Source: Streptomyces sp. RPA4-2 (GTDB lineage: Bacteria; Actinomycetota; Actinomycetes; Streptomycetales; Streptomycetaceae). From it: 64,000 nt of DNA. The notes below the pieces were generated by a model. That model was not told the DNA's origin. It did not search any database and saw nothing but the letters and a program-made list of their open reading frames with translations. The stretch lies in assembly GCF_012273515.2 (NCBI RefSeq), contig NZ_CP050975.2, positions 5,394,001 through 5,458,000 on the forward strand, given 5' to 3'. This document shows positions 42,489-52,842 of this stretch, piece by piece (within the stretch, counting starts at the first letter, position 1; every line of letters begins with the position of its first letter). The position numbers and the translations under genes were made by a program.

Positions 42489-43325
42489 ATGGTGCAGATC
42501 AAGACCCCCGAGCAGATCGCCAAGATGCGTGAGGCGGGCCTGGTCGTAGCCGCCGTGCACGCGGCCACGCGCGAGGCGGCGGTGCCGGGTGCGACGACGC
42601 GGGACCTCGACGAGGTGGCGCGCAAGGTACTCGCGGAACACGGCGCGAAGTCGAACTTCCTGGGATACGGGGGGTTCCCCGCGACCATCTGCACTTCGGC
42701 CAACGAGGTCGTCGTGCATGGCATCCCGGACGACAAGACCGTCCTGAAGGACGGCGACATCATCTCCATCGACGCGGGCGCGATCGTGGACGGCTGGCAC
42801 GGGGACGCGGCGTTCACGGCGTTCGTGGGCTCCGGCCACGCTCCTGAGCTGGTCGAGCTCTCCCGGGTGACCGAGGAGTCGATGTGGGCGGGTATCGCGG
42901 CGATGAAGCCGGGGAACCGGCTCGTCGACGTCTCCCGCGCGATCGAGACGTACATCCGCCGCCAGCCGAAGCCGGGTGGCGGCCGCTACGGGATCATCGA
43001 GGACTACGGCGGCCACGGCATCGGTACCGAGATGCACATGGACCCGCACCTGCTGAACTACGTGGAGCGCCGGCGCGGCAAGGGCCCGAAGCTCGTCCCC
43101 GGTCTCTGCCTGGCCGTCGAGCCGATGGTGTCCCTGGGTACGCCGAAGACCGAGGTGCTGGAGGACGACTGGACCGTCATCACGACGGACGGTACGTGGT
43201 CCTCGCACTGGGAGCACTCGGTGGCGGTCACGGAGGAGGGCCCGCTGGTCCTGACGGCTCCGGACTGCGGCAGGGCGAAGCTGGCGGAGTACGGCGTGAC
43301 GGCGGCGCCGGACCCGCTGGCGTAG
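42489..43325 (+). CDS. map: Methionine aminopeptidase, type I
   Basis: 278 residues. Metal ligands are recognisable: D in ISIDAGAIVDGWHGDAAFTA, H in GHGIGTEMHMDPHL, and Glu in AVEPMVSLG and WEHSVAVTEEG. It removes the initiator Met. ATG start in MVQIKTPEQIAKMREAGLVV. It sits between adk and infA, a common actinobacterial order. Confidence 0.99.
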   Translation: MVQIKTPEQIAKMREAGLVVAAVHAATREAAVPGATTRDLDEVARKVLAEHGAKSNFLGYGGFPATICTSANEVVVHGIPDDKTVLKDGDIISIDAGAIVDGWHGDAAFTAFVGSGHAPELVELSRVTEESMWAGIAAMKPGNRLVDVSRAIETYIRRQPKPGGGRYGIIEDYGGHGIGTEMHMDPHLLNYVERRRGKGPKLVPGLCLAVEPMVSLGTPKTEVLEDDWTVITTDGTWSSHWEHSVAVTEEGPLVLTAPDCGRAKLAEYGVTAAPDPLA

Positions 43326-43425
43326 CCGGCCTCGGCCGGCTCGCGCTCAATCACCGGGGGGACCAGGTTAAGGATCTCCCGGATGGGGCATTCTTCCTCG
43401 ATTCGTCTTTCCGAGTGCCCTGACG

Positions 43426-43431
43426 TAGACT
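43426..43431 (+). promoter_or_regulatory. Possible infA promoter -10
   Basis: TAGACT about 80 bases upstream of the infA start; the -35 (TTCGTC at 18-base spacing) is weak. Confidence 0.3.
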
Positions 43432-43512
43432 GACTCGTCGGCTCTCGTGCACCCGCATGCCTGCATGCGCTCGCACGGAGTCGATCAAGGTAGTCGATTC
43501 GAAGGGCGAAGC

Positions 43513-43734
43513 GTGGCCAAGAAGCAAGGTGCCATCGAGATCGAGGGCACTGTCGTCGAGTCTCTTCCGAACGCCATGTTCAAGGTTGAGCTCCAGAACG
43601 GCCACCAGGTTCTGGCACACATCAGCGGCAAGATGCGTATGCACTACATCCGCATCCTCCCTGACGACCGGGTCGTGGTGGAGCTGTCTCCGTACGACCT
43701 GACGCGTGGCCGGATCGTCTACCGGTACAAGTAG
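43513..43734 (+). CDS. infA: Translation initiation factor IF-1
   Basis: 73 residues, exactly the family length when the GTG at 43513 is used ([20 protein letters not shown]). A single OB fold, ending [15 protein letters not shown]. It blocks the A site during initiation. The longer upstream in-frame ORF has no family support. rpmJ follows after 70 bases. Confidence 0.98.
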   Translation: MAKKQGAIEIEGTVVESLPNAMFKVELQNGHQVLAHISGKMRMHYIRILPDDRVVVELSPYDLTRGRIVYRYK

Positions 43735-43804
43735 ATCTTGCCCTTACTCCGTGTTCCCGGTTCCGGGACGCGGGTGGTGGCACTGACCCGGAGAACCTCA
43801 CCTA

Positions 43805-43918
43805 ATGAAGGTCAAGCCGAGCGTCAAGAAGATCTGCGACAAGTGCAGGGTGATCCGCCGTCACGGTCGGGTCATGGTCATCTGCGACAACCCGCGCCAC
43901 AAGCAGCGCCAGGGCTGA
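43805..43918 (+). CDS. rpmJ: 50S ribosomal protein L36, zinc-binding form
   Basis: 37 residues, so short that ORF finders may miss it. It starts [20 protein letters not shown] and ends with [11 protein letters not shown]. The C-x2-C ... C ... H set is the zinc ribbon of L36. It lies between infA and rpsM as in many bacteria. Confidence 0.97.
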   Translation: MKVKPSVKKICDKCRVIRRHGRVMVICDNPRHKQRQG

Positions 43919-44128
43919 CGCACGACCGCACCTTCTGCACCCGCAGATACTTCGCGCGACGCAAGCAGTACATGTTCATACGCAGAATCCAGGGCTGATT
44001 CCCATCAGGCCTGACACCCCCGGTCGGAGGCCGGGGACCCGGTTCGTACCGAATCTTCAGCAGCGAAGAGGACGGCGGGCGGGATCCGGTTCTGCGGAAG
44101 ACCTCCGAACGACAACTGGAGCCATTGA

Positions 44129-44509
44129 ATGGCACGCGTTTCCGGTGTTGACATCCCGCGCGAAAAGCGTGTGGAGGTCGCCCTGACCTACGTGTTCGGC
44201 ATCGGCCGGACCCTTTCCCAGCAGACGCTGGCCGAGACCGGCGTGAACCCGAACACCCGCGTTCGTGACCTCTCCGAGGAGGAGCTGGTCAAGATCCGCG
44301 AGTACGTGGACGCCAACCTGAAGACCGAGGGTGACCTCCGTCGCGAGATTCAGGCCGACATCCGCCGCAAGGTCGAGATCGGCTGCTACCAGGGTCTGCG
44401 CCACCGTCGTGGCCTGCCCGTCCACGGTCAGCGCACCAGCACGAACGCTCGTACCCGCAAGGGCCCGCGTCGCGCCATCGCCGGTAAGAAGAAGCCGGGC
44501 AAGAAGTAG
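44129..44509 (+). CDS. rpsM: 30S ribosomal protein S13
   Basis: 126 residues. It starts [20 protein letters not shown] and has the basic C-terminus [20 protein letters not shown]. It contacts the P-site tRNA and the large subunit. It leads the alpha group (rpsM-rpsK-rpoA-rplQ). A 210-base gap to rpmJ holds a small CCCCGG/CCGGGG hairpin and no gene. Confidence 0.99.
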   Translation: MARVSGVDIPREKRVEVALTYVFGIGRTLSQQTLAETGVNPNTRVRDLSEEELVKIREYVDANLKTEGDLRREIQADIRRKVEIGCYQGLRHRRGLPVHGQRTSTNARTRKGPRRAIAGKKKPGKK

Positions 44510-44573
44510 TCCTCAGCGGACGCTTATCAGCGGTCTTCGCTGTAGGACCGACCACCTCCCGTAGGAGTAATAG

Positions 44574-44978
44574 ATGCCCCCCAAGGGTCGTCAGGGCGCT
44601 GCCAAGAAGGTGCGCCGCAAGGAAAAGAAGAACGTCGCTCACGGGCACGCTCACATCAAGAGCACGTTCAACAACACGATCGTCTCGATCACGGACCCCG
44701 CGGGCAACGTGATCTCCTGGGCCTCCGCCGGCCACGTCGGCTTCAAGGGCTCGCGCAAGTCCACCCCCTTCGCCGCGCAGATGGCCGCCGAGTCGGCCGC
44801 CCGCCGCGCGCAGGAGCACGGCATGCGCAAGGTCGACGTCTTCGTCAAGGGCCCGGGCTCGGGTCGTGAGACGGCGATCCGTTCGCTGCAGGCGACCGGT
44901 CTCGAGGTCGGCTCCATCCAGGACGTGACGCCGACCCCGCACAACGGTTGCCGTCCGCCCAAGCGCCGCCGCGTCTGA
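44574..44978 (+). CDS. rpsK: 30S ribosomal protein S11
   Basis: 134 residues. It starts [20 protein letters not shown] and contains the conserved [20 protein letters not shown] and [17 protein letters not shown]. It forms part of the platform and the mRNA exit path. ATG behind GTAGGAG. Confidence 0.99.
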   Translation: MPPKGRQGAAKKVRRKEKKNVAHGHAHIKSTFNNTIVSITDPAGNVISWASAGHVGFKGSRKSTPFAAQMAAESAARRAQEHGMRKVDVFVKGPGSGRETAIRSLQATGLEVGSIQDVTPTPHNGCRPPKRRRV

Positions 44979-45008
44979 CGCACGGCCGCTTGTCGGTTTG
45001 AGGTTTCC

Positions 45009-45043
45009 GGGCGGTACGGCTCCGTAAAAGGGCCGTATCGCCC
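45009..45043 (+). promoter_or_regulatory. rpsK-rpoA intergenic hairpin
   Basis: Arms GGGCGGTACGGC and GCCGTATCGCCC pair over 12 positions with one G-U, in the 154-base gap before rpoA. It may tune readthrough or be linked to a separate rpoA promoter. Confidence 0.4.
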
Positions 45044-45132
45044 GTACCCTTGCAGTACCCGTACGGTGAAAACGTACGGTTTTGTCGGGCGTCAAATAGC
45101 GGGCGTCCACGAAAGAAGGATCTGATCCACAC

Positions 45133-46155
45133 ATGCTGATCGCTCAGCGTCCCTCGTTGACCGAAGAGGTCGTCGACGAATTCCGCTCCCGGTTCGTGAT
45201 CGAGCCGCTGGAGCCGGGCTTCGGTTACACCCTCGGCAACTCCCTGCGTCGGACCCTCCTGTCCTCGATCCCGGGTGCGGCGGTCACGTCCATCCGCATC
45301 GACGGCGTGCTGCACGAGTTCACCACCGTGCCGGGCGTCAAGGAGGACGTCACCGACCTGATCCTCAACATCAAGCAGCTCGTCGTCTCCTCGGAGCACG
45401 ACGAGCCGGTCGTGATGTACCTGCGCAAGCAGGGTCCGGGTCTCGTCACCGCCGCCGACATCGCGCCCCCGGCCGGTGTCGAGGTGCACAACCCCGACCT
45501 CGTCCTCGCCACGCTCAACGGCAAGGGCAAGCTGGAGATGGAGCTGACCGTCGAGCGCGGTCGCGGCTACGTCTCCGCCGTGCAGAACAAGCAGGTGGGC
45601 CAGGAGATCGGCCGTATCCCGGTCGACTCCATCTACTCGCCCGTTCTGAAGGTCACCTACAAGGTCGAGGCGACCCGTGTCGAGCAGCGCACCGACTTCG
45701 ACAAGCTGATCGTCGACGTCGAGACCAAGCAGGCCATGCGTCCCCGTGACGCCATGGCGTCGGCCGGTAAGACCCTGGTCGAGCTGTTCGGTCTCGCCCG
45801 TGAGCTCAACATCGACGCCGAGGGCATCGACATGGGCCCGTCCCCCACGGACGCCGCCCTCGCCGCTGATCTCGCCCTGCCGATCGAGGAGCTCGAGCTC
45901 ACCGTTCGGTCGTACAACTGCCTCAAGCGTGAGGGCATCCACTCCGTGGGTGAGCTCGTCGCCCGCTCCGAGGCCGACCTCCTGGACATCCGCAACTTCG
46001 GTGCGAAGTCCATCGACGAGGTCAAGGCGAAGCTGGCCGGCATGGGCCTGGCCCTCAAGGACAGCCCGCCCGGATTCGACCCGACCGCCGCCGCCGACGC
46101 CTTCGGCGCCGACGACGACGCGGACGCGGGCTTCGTGGAGACCGAGCAGTACTAA
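45133..46155 (+). CDS. rpoA: RNA polymerase alpha subunit
   Basis: 340 residues. N-terminal dimerisation domain ([20 protein letters not shown]) and C-terminal DNA/activator-binding domain with two helix-hairpin-helix motifs ([40 protein letters not shown]), then an acidic tail. ATG behind GAAGGA. Embedded in the alpha ribosomal group; an interspersed repeat separates it from rplQ. Confidence 0.99.
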   Translation: MLIAQRPSLTEEVVDEFRSRFVIEPLEPGFGYTLGNSLRRTLLSSIPGAAVTSIRIDGVLHEFTTVPGVKEDVTDLILNIKQLVVSSEHDEPVVMYLRKQGPGLVTAADIAPPAGVEVHNPDLVLATLNGKGKLEMELTVERGRGYVSAVQNKQVGQEIGRIPVDSIYSPVLKVTYKVEATRVEQRTDFDKLIVDVETKQAMRPRDAMASAGKTLVELFGLARELNIDAEGIDMGPSPTDAALAADLALPIEELELTVRSYNCLKREGIHSVGELVARSEADLLDIRNFGAKSIDEVKAKLAGMGLALKDSPPGFDPTAAADAFGADDDADAGFVETEQY

Positions 46156-46184
46156 GAGCTCGGGGCCACTGGTCCGGTTGTAGG

Positions 46185-46260
46185 GCGCGGGTGCGCTGTG
46201 GTTTGTCGCGCAGTTCCCCGCGCCCCCTCCAGGCCCCTTCGGGGACCTGGATCTCCGACA
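46185..46260. repeat. Dispersed Streptomyces-type intergenic repeat between rpoA and rplQ
   Basis: Contains GCGCAGTTCCCCGCGCCCC, a segment I recognise as a frequent intergenic repeat in Streptomyces. Related copies lie near 62695 and 62785. Confidence 0.6.
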
Positions 46261-46329
46261 GGCGACCGTCTGCTCGGATACTGACCTCGGTACCTCGTAC
46301 GGCCGGGGCAGACACCTAGGAGAAACACC

Positions 46330-46827
46330 ATGCCGAAGCCCGCCAAGGGTGCCCGTCTGGGCGGCAGCGCCGCGCACGAGAAGCTGCTCCTCGCGAACCT
46401 CGCGAAGTCGCTCTTCGAGCACGGCCGCATCACCACCACCGAGGCGAAGGCCCGTCGCCTGCGCCCGTACGCGGAGCGTCTGGTCACCAAGGCGAAGAAG
46501 GGTGACCTTCACAACCGCCGTCAGGTGCTCTCGGTGATCACGGACAAGAGCATCGTGCACACGCTCTTCACCGAGATCGGCCCGCGCTACGAGAACCGCC
46601 CGGGTGGCTACACCCGTATCACCAAGATCGGTAACCGCCGTGGCGACAACGCGCCCATGGCTGTCATCGAGCTGGTGGAGGCCCTGACCGTGGCCCAGCA
46701 GGCCACCGGTGAGGCCGAGGCGGCCACCAAGCGTTCCGCCAAGGACGCCGAGGCTCCGGCCAAGGTCGAGGACACCAAGGTCGAGGACGCCGCTGAGGCT
46801 CCTGCCGAGGAGTCGAAGGACGCCTGA
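46330..46827 (+). CDS. rplQ: 50S ribosomal protein L17
   Basis: 165 residues. The conserved core ([40 protein letters not shown]) is followed by an acidic Glu/Ala/Lys tail of about 45 residues, common in actinobacteria. ATG behind AGGAGA. Last gene of the alpha group, followed by a strong terminator. Confidence 0.99.
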   Translation: MPKPAKGARLGGSAAHEKLLLANLAKSLFEHGRITTTEAKARRLRPYAERLVTKAKKGDLHNRRQVLSVITDKSIVHTLFTEIGPRYENRPGGYTRITKIGNRRGDNAPMAVIELVEALTVAQQATGEAEAATKRSAKDAEAPAKVEDTKVEDAAEAPAEESKDA

Positions 46828-46845
46828 GGCACTGCCTTGCTGTGA

Positions 46846-46875
46846 GCGGGTCCGTCCCTTCGGGGGCGGGCCCGC
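46846..46875 (+). terminator. alpha operon terminator
   Basis: 13-bp stem GCGGGTCCGTCCC / GGGGCGGGCCCGC (two G-U pairs) with TTCG tetraloop, then TTTCG, 18 bases after the rplQ stop. Confidence 0.88.
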
Positions 46876-46918
46876 TTTCGCGTTCCGGCAGGAGAGCCGG
46901 GCTTGAGAGGATCCAGGA

Positions 46919-47785
46919 GTGAGTGACGAAGCGGAGCCCGGGTTCGTACGGGTGCGGATGGACCTGTCGTACGACGGGAGCGAGTTTTCCGGGTGGGCGA
47001 AGCAGGCCGGGGGCCGCAGGACCGTCCAGGGCGAGATCGAGGACGCGCTGCGGACGGTGACGCGGACGAAGGACACCACGTACGAGCTGACCGTCGCCGG
47101 GCGCACCGACGCCGGGGTGCACGCGCGCGGGCAGGTGGCACACGTCGATCTGCCGGCGGAGCTGTGGGCCGAACACCGGGAGAAGCTGCTGAAGCGGCTG
47201 GCCGGGCGGCTGTCGAAGGACGTGCGGGTGTGGGCCCTGGCCGAGGCGCCCGCCGGGTTCAACGCGCGTTTCTCGGCGATCTGGCGGCGTTACGCCTATC
47301 GCGTCACCGACAACGCCGGGGGTGTGGATCCGCTGCTGCGCGACCACGTCCTGTGGCACGACTGGCCGTTGGACGTCGACGCCATGAACCAGGCGGCGGC
47401 CGGGCTCGTGGGCGAGCACGACTTCGCCGCCTACTGCAAGAAGCGTGAGGGCGCGACGACCATCCGTACGCTCCAGGAGCTGAGCCTGGTGCGCGGGGAC
47501 GACGGGATCATCACCGCGACCGTCCGCGCCGACGCCTTCTGCCACAACATGGTGCGTTCGCTGATCGGGGCGCTGCTGTTCGTGGGGGACGGCCACCGCG
47601 GGCCCGAGTGGCCCGCCAAGGTGCTGGCCGCCGCCGTACGGGACTCGGCCGTCCATGTCGTACGGCCGCACGGGCTGACGCTGGAGGAGGTCGGCTATCC
47701 CGCCGACGAGCTGCTGGCCGCGCGCAACAAGGAGGCGCGCAACAAGCGCACCCTTCCCGGGGCGCCGGGGTGTGACAACTGCTAG
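46919..47785 (+). CDS. truA: tRNA pseudouridine(38-40) synthase
   Basis: 288 residues. The catalytic Asp lies in [16 protein letters not shown]. Further TruA segments are [20 protein letters not shown] and [19 protein letters not shown]. It modifies the anticodon stem of tRNAs. GTG start behind CCAGGA. It follows the alpha terminator and probably shares or has its own weak promoter. Confidence 0.98.
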   Translation: MSDEAEPGFVRVRMDLSYDGSEFSGWAKQAGGRRTVQGEIEDALRTVTRTKDTTYELTVAGRTDAGVHARGQVAHVDLPAELWAEHREKLLKRLAGRLSKDVRVWALAEAPAGFNARFSAIWRRYAYRVTDNAGGVDPLLRDHVLWHDWPLDVDAMNQAAAGLVGEHDFAAYCKKREGATTIRTLQELSLVRGDDGIITATVRADAFCHNMVRSLIGALLFVGDGHRGPEWPAKVLAAAVRDSAVHVVRPHGLTLEEVGYPADELLAARNKEARNKRTLPGAPGCDNC

Positions 47786-47888
47786 GGCCTCCGGGCCCTG
47801 GACGGCTCGGGTGCGCCGCGCGGGTGTCCGGCCGCCCGGTGGGGGTGGCCGGGAGCGGCCCCGTCCACCCGCGGCGGCCGGCCGGTGA

Positions 47889-48770
47889 CTACTGGTTGGC
47901 CGCCGACGAGGCCTGGGCCTCGCCGCGTCGGCGGATCTGGCGGAAGGCGAACTCGGCCAGGTCGTCGCCGGTGCTGAAGACCTCGGCGCTCTTGGCCGTC
48001 GCGTCCTTGCCGTTGGTGAAGCCGGCCAGGGTGAAGTAGGCGTAGCGGCCGACGGAGTTGGTGGTCGAGCGGCAGACCGCCGTACGGCAGAAGGTGGCGA
48101 CACCCTGGCCGGGCAGCGAGGTGATGATGCTCTTGCTGTCCGCCTGGGCCTTGGCCTTGTCCGCCTGGGCCTTGGTGTCGAAGACCGCGACGCCCACGGT
48201 CACGGCGACGCCGTCCTTGCTGTAGGTGACGCGCAGCAGCCGGGTGCAGCCGTTGTCGGTGAGGACCTTGGGGAGCGTCCTCTGCACGCCCGTCGCGCAC
48301 TTCGTGGTCGAGGCGGTCGGGCCCTTGCGGTAGACGCGGTCACCCACGGTCAGCTGCGAACCGGGGAAGAGGATGTCCGGGCTGAGCGGAGCGGTGTCCT
48401 TCTTTGCGCTGGATATGAAGTCCATCGGATCCAGCGGCGGAGGGGCCGAGGTCGGCGCGAACGAGGGCGTCGGCGCGGTGGTGTCGCTCGGGAGGGCCGT
48501 GGTGCTGGGCAGCTTGCCGGACTGGTTCGACGCCGTGTTGTCGCCGTTCGCGGAGACGACGGCCACGGCGACGGCCGCGCCGACCGCGAGCGTGGCGATC
48601 GCCGAGCCGCCGATCACCAGCAGCCTGCGGCGCCTGTTGCGCGTCTCGGACGCCTCGGCGAGTGCCGCCCAGTCCGGAGTCCGGTTCCCACTGCCCCAGT
48701 CGGGTTGCTGAGAACCAGGCTTCCACGGATCCCACGGGGGCTCCCCCTGCCCACCCTGCCCATAGCTCAT
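47889..48770 (-). CDS. Membrane-anchored protein with extracellular Ser/Thr/Pro linker
   Basis: About 293 residues. An N-terminal cytoplasmic tail is rich in Gly/Pro/Trp/Asp (SYGQGGQGEPPWDPWKPGSQ). One membrane helix (LLVIGGSAIATLAVGAAVAV) is followed by a Thr/Pro-rich linker and a C-terminal domain with four Cys (KCATGVQRTLPKVLTDNGCT, FCRTAVCRS) likely to form disulfides outside. An alternative ATG lies nine bases upstream (48779); neither has a clear ribosome site. A TAAGAT just before 48770 would fit leaderless transcription. A conserved Streptomyces hypothetical; function not known. Confidence 0.8.
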   Translation of the reverse strand: MSYGQGGQGEPPWDPWKPGSQQPDWGSGNRTPDWAALAEASETRNRRRRLLVIGGSAIATLAVGAAVAVAVVSANGDNTASNQSGKLPSTTALPSDTTAPTPSFAPTSAPPPLDPMDFISSAKKDTAPLSPDILFPGSQLTVGDRVYRKGPTASTTKCATGVQRTLPKVLTDNGCTRLLRVTYSKDGVAVTVGVAVFDTKAQADKAKAQADSKSIITSLPGQGVATFCRTAVCRSTTNSVGRYAYFTLAGFTNGKDATAKSAEVFSTGDDLAEFAFRQIRRRGEAQASSAANQ

Positions 48771-49130
48771 GGGGCGCATCTTAGACGGGCGTTGGGGGGT
48801 GCCGTTCCGCACCGGGGGATACCTGAGTCCCTGGCGTGACCCGACCGCGCACGGGCAAAACTCACATCTCCGGGTGGTTGGTACGTCACGCCCCCCGGCG
48901 GCGCGCCGGGGCGCGGAGCGTCGCGCGAAGGCGGATTCCGTGGGGTTCCTCACACGGGCGCCAGGCCGGTGACGCGGCGTGTCCTATGTGACTGGCTTAC
49001 GCTGGGTACGCAGGCTGCGAATGGGTTGTGCGGCCGGAAAGCGGCCTCGGGGCGCGCACAGCGCCCGGAGCCGAGGGATGTCCCATCCGCCCGGACGACC
49101 GCCCGTGACGCCTGCCGCAAGAGCCGCGTT
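48771..49130. other. Gap before the rplM promoter
   Basis: No convincing gene on either strand. It holds the start region of the divergent membrane protein. Confidence 0.5.
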
Positions 49131-49160
49131 TTGACCCGTCCGGGGAAGCGCGGGTACTCT
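49131..49160 (+). promoter_or_regulatory. rplM-rpsI promoter
   Basis: TTGACC and TACTCT with an 18-base spacer, about 180 bases before the rplM start. Confidence 0.7.
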
Positions 49161-49342
49161 TGCAGTTCGTTATGTGTATTGGCTTGCTCATTCTCACGTG
49201 AGGGGCCCTTACACCGGTCCACCGGGGCCGATGACCAGCGACCAGCACTCGGTATGCGTCACCGAGGTGCGGTCAGGGCTGTCGTGATCGTCCGTGGTGG
49301 CCATGTCAGGACCCACTCACTGAAGAAGCGAAGGCTACGACC

Positions 49343-49786
49343 GTGCGTACGTACAGCCCCAAGCCCGGCGACATCACTCGCCAGTGGTACGTCATCGACG
49401 CCCAGGATGTCGTCCTGGGTCGTCTGGCGACCACTGCAGCGAACATCCTGCGGGGCAAGCACAAGCCGATCTATGCGCCCCACGTCGACGCTGGTGACTT
49501 CGTCATCATCATCAACGCCGACAAGGTGCACCTCTCCGGCAACAAGAAGACCCAGAAGCTGGCGTACCGCCACTCCGGTTACCCGGGTGGTCTGCGCTCC
49601 GTCCGCTACGACGAGCTGCTGGCGAAGAACCCCGAGAAGGCCGTCGAGAAGGCCATCAAGGGCATGGTTCCGAAGAACACCCTGGGCCGTCAGGTGCTCT
49701 CGAAGCTGAAGGTCTACGCGGGCGAGAACCACCCGCACGCTGCGCAGCAGCCGGTCCCGTTCGAGATCACCCAGGTCGCGCAGTAG
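49343..49786 (+). CDS. rplM: 50S ribosomal protein L13
   Basis: 147 residues. GTG start in [20 protein letters not shown]. It contains the conserved [20 protein letters not shown] and [20 protein letters not shown]. An early assembly protein of the large subunit. It forms a two-gene operon with rpsI, 42 bases downstream. Confidence 0.99.
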   Translation: MRTYSPKPGDITRQWYVIDAQDVVLGRLATTAANILRGKHKPIYAPHVDAGDFVIIINADKVHLSGNKKTQKLAYRHSGYPGGLRSVRYDELLAKNPEKAVEKAIKGMVPKNTLGRQVLSKLKVYAGENHPHAAQQPVPFEITQVAQ

Positions 49787-49828
49787 TTCCGGCCACCCCC
49801 TAAGACGAAAAAGAATCTGAGGAGAATC

Positions 49829-50350
49829 GTGGCCGAGACCACCGTTGAGCAGCCGGTCGAAGAGACTGAGCTCGTCGACATCGAGAACTACACCACCGAG
49901 TCCGAGGTCCCCGTCGAGGGCGAGTACACCTCGGAGTCGCTCGCCGGCCGCTTCGGCGACCCGCAGCCGGCCGCCGGCCTGGGCCGTCGCAAGAACGCCA
50001 TCGCCCGCGTCCGGATCGTCCCGGGCACCGGCAAGTGGAAGATCAACGGTCGCACCCTTGAGGACTACTTCCCCAACAAGGTGCACCAGCAGGAAGTCAA
50101 CGAGCCCTTCAAGGTGCTCGAGCTCGACAACCGCTACGACGTCATCGCCCGCATCTCGGGTGGCGGCGTCTCCGGTCAGGCCGGTGCGCTCCGTCTCGGT
50201 GTCGCCCGCGCGCTGAACGAGGCCGACGTCGACAACAACCGCGCGGCGCTCAAGAAGGCCGGCTTCCTCAAGCGCGACGACCGTGCGGTCGAGCGCAAGA
50301 AGGCCGGTCTCAAGAAGGCCCGTAAGGCCCCGCAGTACAGCAAGCGTTAA
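49829..50350 (+). CDS. rpsI: 30S ribosomal protein S9
   Basis: 173 residues. An acidic N-terminal extension of about 45 residues precedes the S9 core ([20 protein letters not shown]), which ends with the invariant basic tail [12 protein letters not shown] that reaches the P-site tRNA. GTG start behind GAGGAG. Followed by a strong terminator. Confidence 0.99.
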   Translation: MAETTVEQPVEETELVDIENYTTESEVPVEGEYTSESLAGRFGDPQPAAGLGRRKNAIARVRIVPGTGKWKINGRTLEDYFPNKVHQQEVNEPFKVLELDNRYDVIARISGGGVSGQAGALRLGVARALNEADVDNNRAALKKAGFLKRDDRAVERKKAGLKKARKAPQYSKR

Positions 50351-50380
50351 TCACCGCCTGCTGGTTTTCGTACGACCGTT

Positions 50381-50413
50381 CGCCCCGGCGGCACGCTGTG
50401 TGCCGTCGGGGCG
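50381..50413 (+). terminator. rplM-rpsI terminator
   Basis: 14-bp stem CGCCCCGGCGGCAC / GTGCCGTCGGGGCG (one G-U) with a 5-base loop, followed by TTCGTTT, 30 bases after the rpsI stop. Confidence 0.88.
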
Positions 50414-50513
50414 TTCGTTTATCACCAGCCCAGGGCGTATAACGGCACAAGGCGCTCAAAGGCTTGCATGATCGGATGACTTCCGAATACTGAGCATCAT
50501 CAGGAGGACACCA

Positions 50514-51872
50514 GTGGGACGACTCTTCGGCACGGACGGCGTGCGCGGTGTCGCCAACGCGGATCTGACGGCCGAGCTGGCGCTCGGTCTCTCCGTCGCG
50601 GCGGCGCATGTGCTGGCCGAGGCGGGTACGTTCGAGGGCCACCGGCCGGTGGCAGTGGTCGGGCGGGATCCGCGCGCGTCCGGGGAGTTCCTGGAGGCCG
50701 CCGTGGTCGCGGGTCTGGCCAGCGCGGGCGTGGACGTCCTGCGCGTCGGTGTGCTGCCCACCCCGGCGGTGGCGTATCTCACCGGTGCGCTGGGTGCCGA
50801 CCTCGGTGTGATGCTGTCGGCCAGCCACAACGCCATGCCGGACAACGGCGTCAAGTTCTTCGCCCGCGGCGGCCACAAGCTCGCCGACGAGCTGGAGGAC
50901 AGGATCGAGGCCGTGTACGACGAGCACCGCACCGGTGCTCCGTGGGACCGGCCGACGGGTTCGGGCGTCGGGCGCGTGCGCTCGTACGACGAGGGCTTCG
51001 ACCAGTACGTCGCCCACCTGATCGGTGTCCTCCCGAACCGTCTCGACGGTCTCAAGGTCGTCCTCGACGAGGCGCACGGTGCCGCCGCCCGGGTGTCCCC
51101 GGAGGCCTTCACGCGGGCCGGCGCGGAGATCGTCACGATCGGTACCGCCCCTGACGGCCTGAACATCAACGACGGCTGCGGTTCCACGCACCTCGACCTC
51201 CTCAAGGCCGCCGTCGTCGAGCACGGCGCCGATCTCGGTATCGCGCACGACGGTGACGCCGATCGCTGCCTCGCCGTGGACCACACGGGCGCCGAGGTGG
51301 ACGGCGACCAGATCCTGGCCGTACTCGCGCTGGCGATGCGGGAGCGTTCCGCACTGCGCTCCGACACCGTTGTCGCGACGGTCATGTCCAATCTGGGCTT
51401 CAAGCTCGCCATGGAGCGGGAGGGCGTCGCCCTCATCCAGACCGCGGTCGGTGACCGCTACGTCCTGGAGGAGATGAAGCAGCACGGCTACGCGCTCGGT
51501 GGCGAGCAGTCCGGCCACGTGATCATCCTGGACCACGCGACGACCGGCGACGGCACGCTGACCGGCCTGATGCTGGCGGCCCGGGTCGCCCAGACGGGCC
51601 GTACGCTCCACGACCTCGCGTCCGTCATGGAGCGGCTGCCGCAGGTCCTCATCAACGTCCCCGACGTCGACCGCTCGCGGGTGAACAGCTCCGCCGAGCT
51701 GGCGGCCGCGGTCGTCGAGGCCGAGCGTGAACTCGGCACCACCGGGCGGGTGCTGCTGCGTCCCTCCGGCACCGAGCCGCTCGTCCGGGTCATGGTCGAG
51801 GCCGCCGACATCGACCACGCCCGGTCGGTGGCCGGTCGGCTCGCGGACGCCGTGAAGTCCTCGCTCGGCTAA
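50514..51872 (+). CDS. glmM: Phosphoglucosamine mutase
   Basis: 452 residues. The phosphoserine loop is [11 protein letters not shown] (Ser104), the metal loop DGDADRC, and the phosphate-binding C-terminus [14 protein letters not shown]. It converts glucosamine-6-phosphate to glucosamine-1-phosphate for UDP-GlcNAc and peptidoglycan. GTG start behind AGGAGG. It works in the same pathway as glmS 2.2 kb downstream. The stop overlaps that of the converging DUF389 gene by four bases. Confidence 0.99.
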   Translation: MGRLFGTDGVRGVANADLTAELALGLSVAAAHVLAEAGTFEGHRPVAVVGRDPRASGEFLEAAVVAGLASAGVDVLRVGVLPTPAVAYLTGALGADLGVMLSASHNAMPDNGVKFFARGGHKLADELEDRIEAVYDEHRTGAPWDRPTGSGVGRVRSYDEGFDQYVAHLIGVLPNRLDGLKVVLDEAHGAAARVSPEAFTRAGAEIVTIGTAPDGLNINDGCGSTHLDLLKAAVVEHGADLGIAHDGDADRCLAVDHTGAEVDGDQILAVLALAMRERSALRSDTVVATVMSNLGFKLAMEREGVALIQTAVGDRYVLEEMKQHGYALGGEQSGHVIILDHATTGDGTLTGLMLAARVAQTGRTLHDLASVMERLPQVLINVPDVDRSRVNSSAELAAAVVEAERELGTTGRVLLRPSGTEPLVRVMVEAADIDHARSVAGRLADAVKSSLG

Positions 51873-52807
51873 CCGAGGGGTGTCACCGCACGCTGTCTCG
51901 CCCAGAACCACTTCTGGGCGAGCAGGGTGAGCGTGCCCGCGAGCACGATGCCGCCCAGGTTGGCGAGCAACTGCCAGGTGGAGCCCCAGGTCTGGGAGTA
52001 GTCCGCGTAGCTGAGGGCGACCGCCGCGTTCGCCGCCGCCGGGACCGTGGTCACCGAGATCGCGACGCCGATCAGCGCGCCCGACTTCGCGGACGTGAGG
52101 GACAGGGTGCCCGCGATCCCCGCGAGGAAGGCCACGACGAAGGACATCCAGTCGGGCTTCCAGATGAAGGCCGTGTTCGGCCGGGGGGCCTCCACCATCG
52201 CCTTCTCGAACAGGCCCAGGCCGTCGAGGAGCAGACTGAAGCCCGCGGTCAGCACCATGGCGAGGGCGAACCCCGCGAGCAGCGCCCACAGCGACCGCCA
52301 CACCAGGTGCGGGGCGCGCCGCACCAGCGCCGTCGAGATCCCGGCGAGCGGCCCGAACTCCGGTCCCACGGCCATCGCGCCGACGATCAGGATCGCGTTG
52401 TCCAGCATCACACCGCAGGCCGCGAGCATCGTCGCGACCGCGAGCAGCGCCGCATACGTGACGCTCAGCGTCGACTCCTCGTGCGAGGCGTCCGCCAGGT
52501 GCTCCCACAGCACCGCGTCCGCACCCTCGCCCGGCGCCTCCTCCTCGGCCTCGTCGGCGCGGCTGGAGAGCGACAGATCGATGTTCTCGACGGCGATCGA
52601 GCCGGTCCGTTCGAGGTCGAACTCCCGCAGCGCGCCGATGAGTTCGTCGCCCGCCTCGCGTGCGACGTCGCACATCACGACGTCCCCGACGGGGTCGCGG
52701 GCGGCGCCCGGCAGCACGACGAGATGGGTGGTGCCGACCGTACGCCCGATCAGGCGCACCACCTCGTCGGTCCGTCCGGCCGGGGTGATCAGACGCAGAT
52801 GCAGCAT
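51869..52807 (-). CDS. DUF389 multi-pass membrane protein
   Basis: 312 residues. An N-terminal cytoplasmic domain (about 1-105), an acidic linker, then about six membrane helices beginning [20 protein letters not shown] with the family signature [23 protein letters not shown]389 proteins are widespread with no firmly known function. ATG start. It lies between glmM (opposite strand, overlapping stops) and coaA (same strand, 35 bases upstream), so it may be cotranscribed with coaA. Confidence 0.9.
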   Translation of the reverse strand: MLHLRLITPAGRTDEVVRLIGRTVGTTHLVVLPGAARDPVGDVVMCDVAREAGDELIGALREFDLERTGSIAVENIDLSLSSRADEAEEEAPGEGADAVLWEHLADASHEESTLSVTYAALLAVATMLAACGVMLDNAILIVGAMAVGPEFGPLAGISTALVRRAPHLVWRSLWALLAGFALAMVLTAGFSLLLDGLGLFEKAMVEAPRPNTAFIWKPDWMSFVVAFLAGIAGTLSLTSAKSGALIGVAISVTTVPAAANAAVALSYADYSQTWGSTWQLLANLGGIVLAGTLTLLAQKWFWARQRAVTPLG

Positions 52808-52842
52808 GCCGTGCAGGCTAGTGCCGAACGCCCGGCGCGGGA

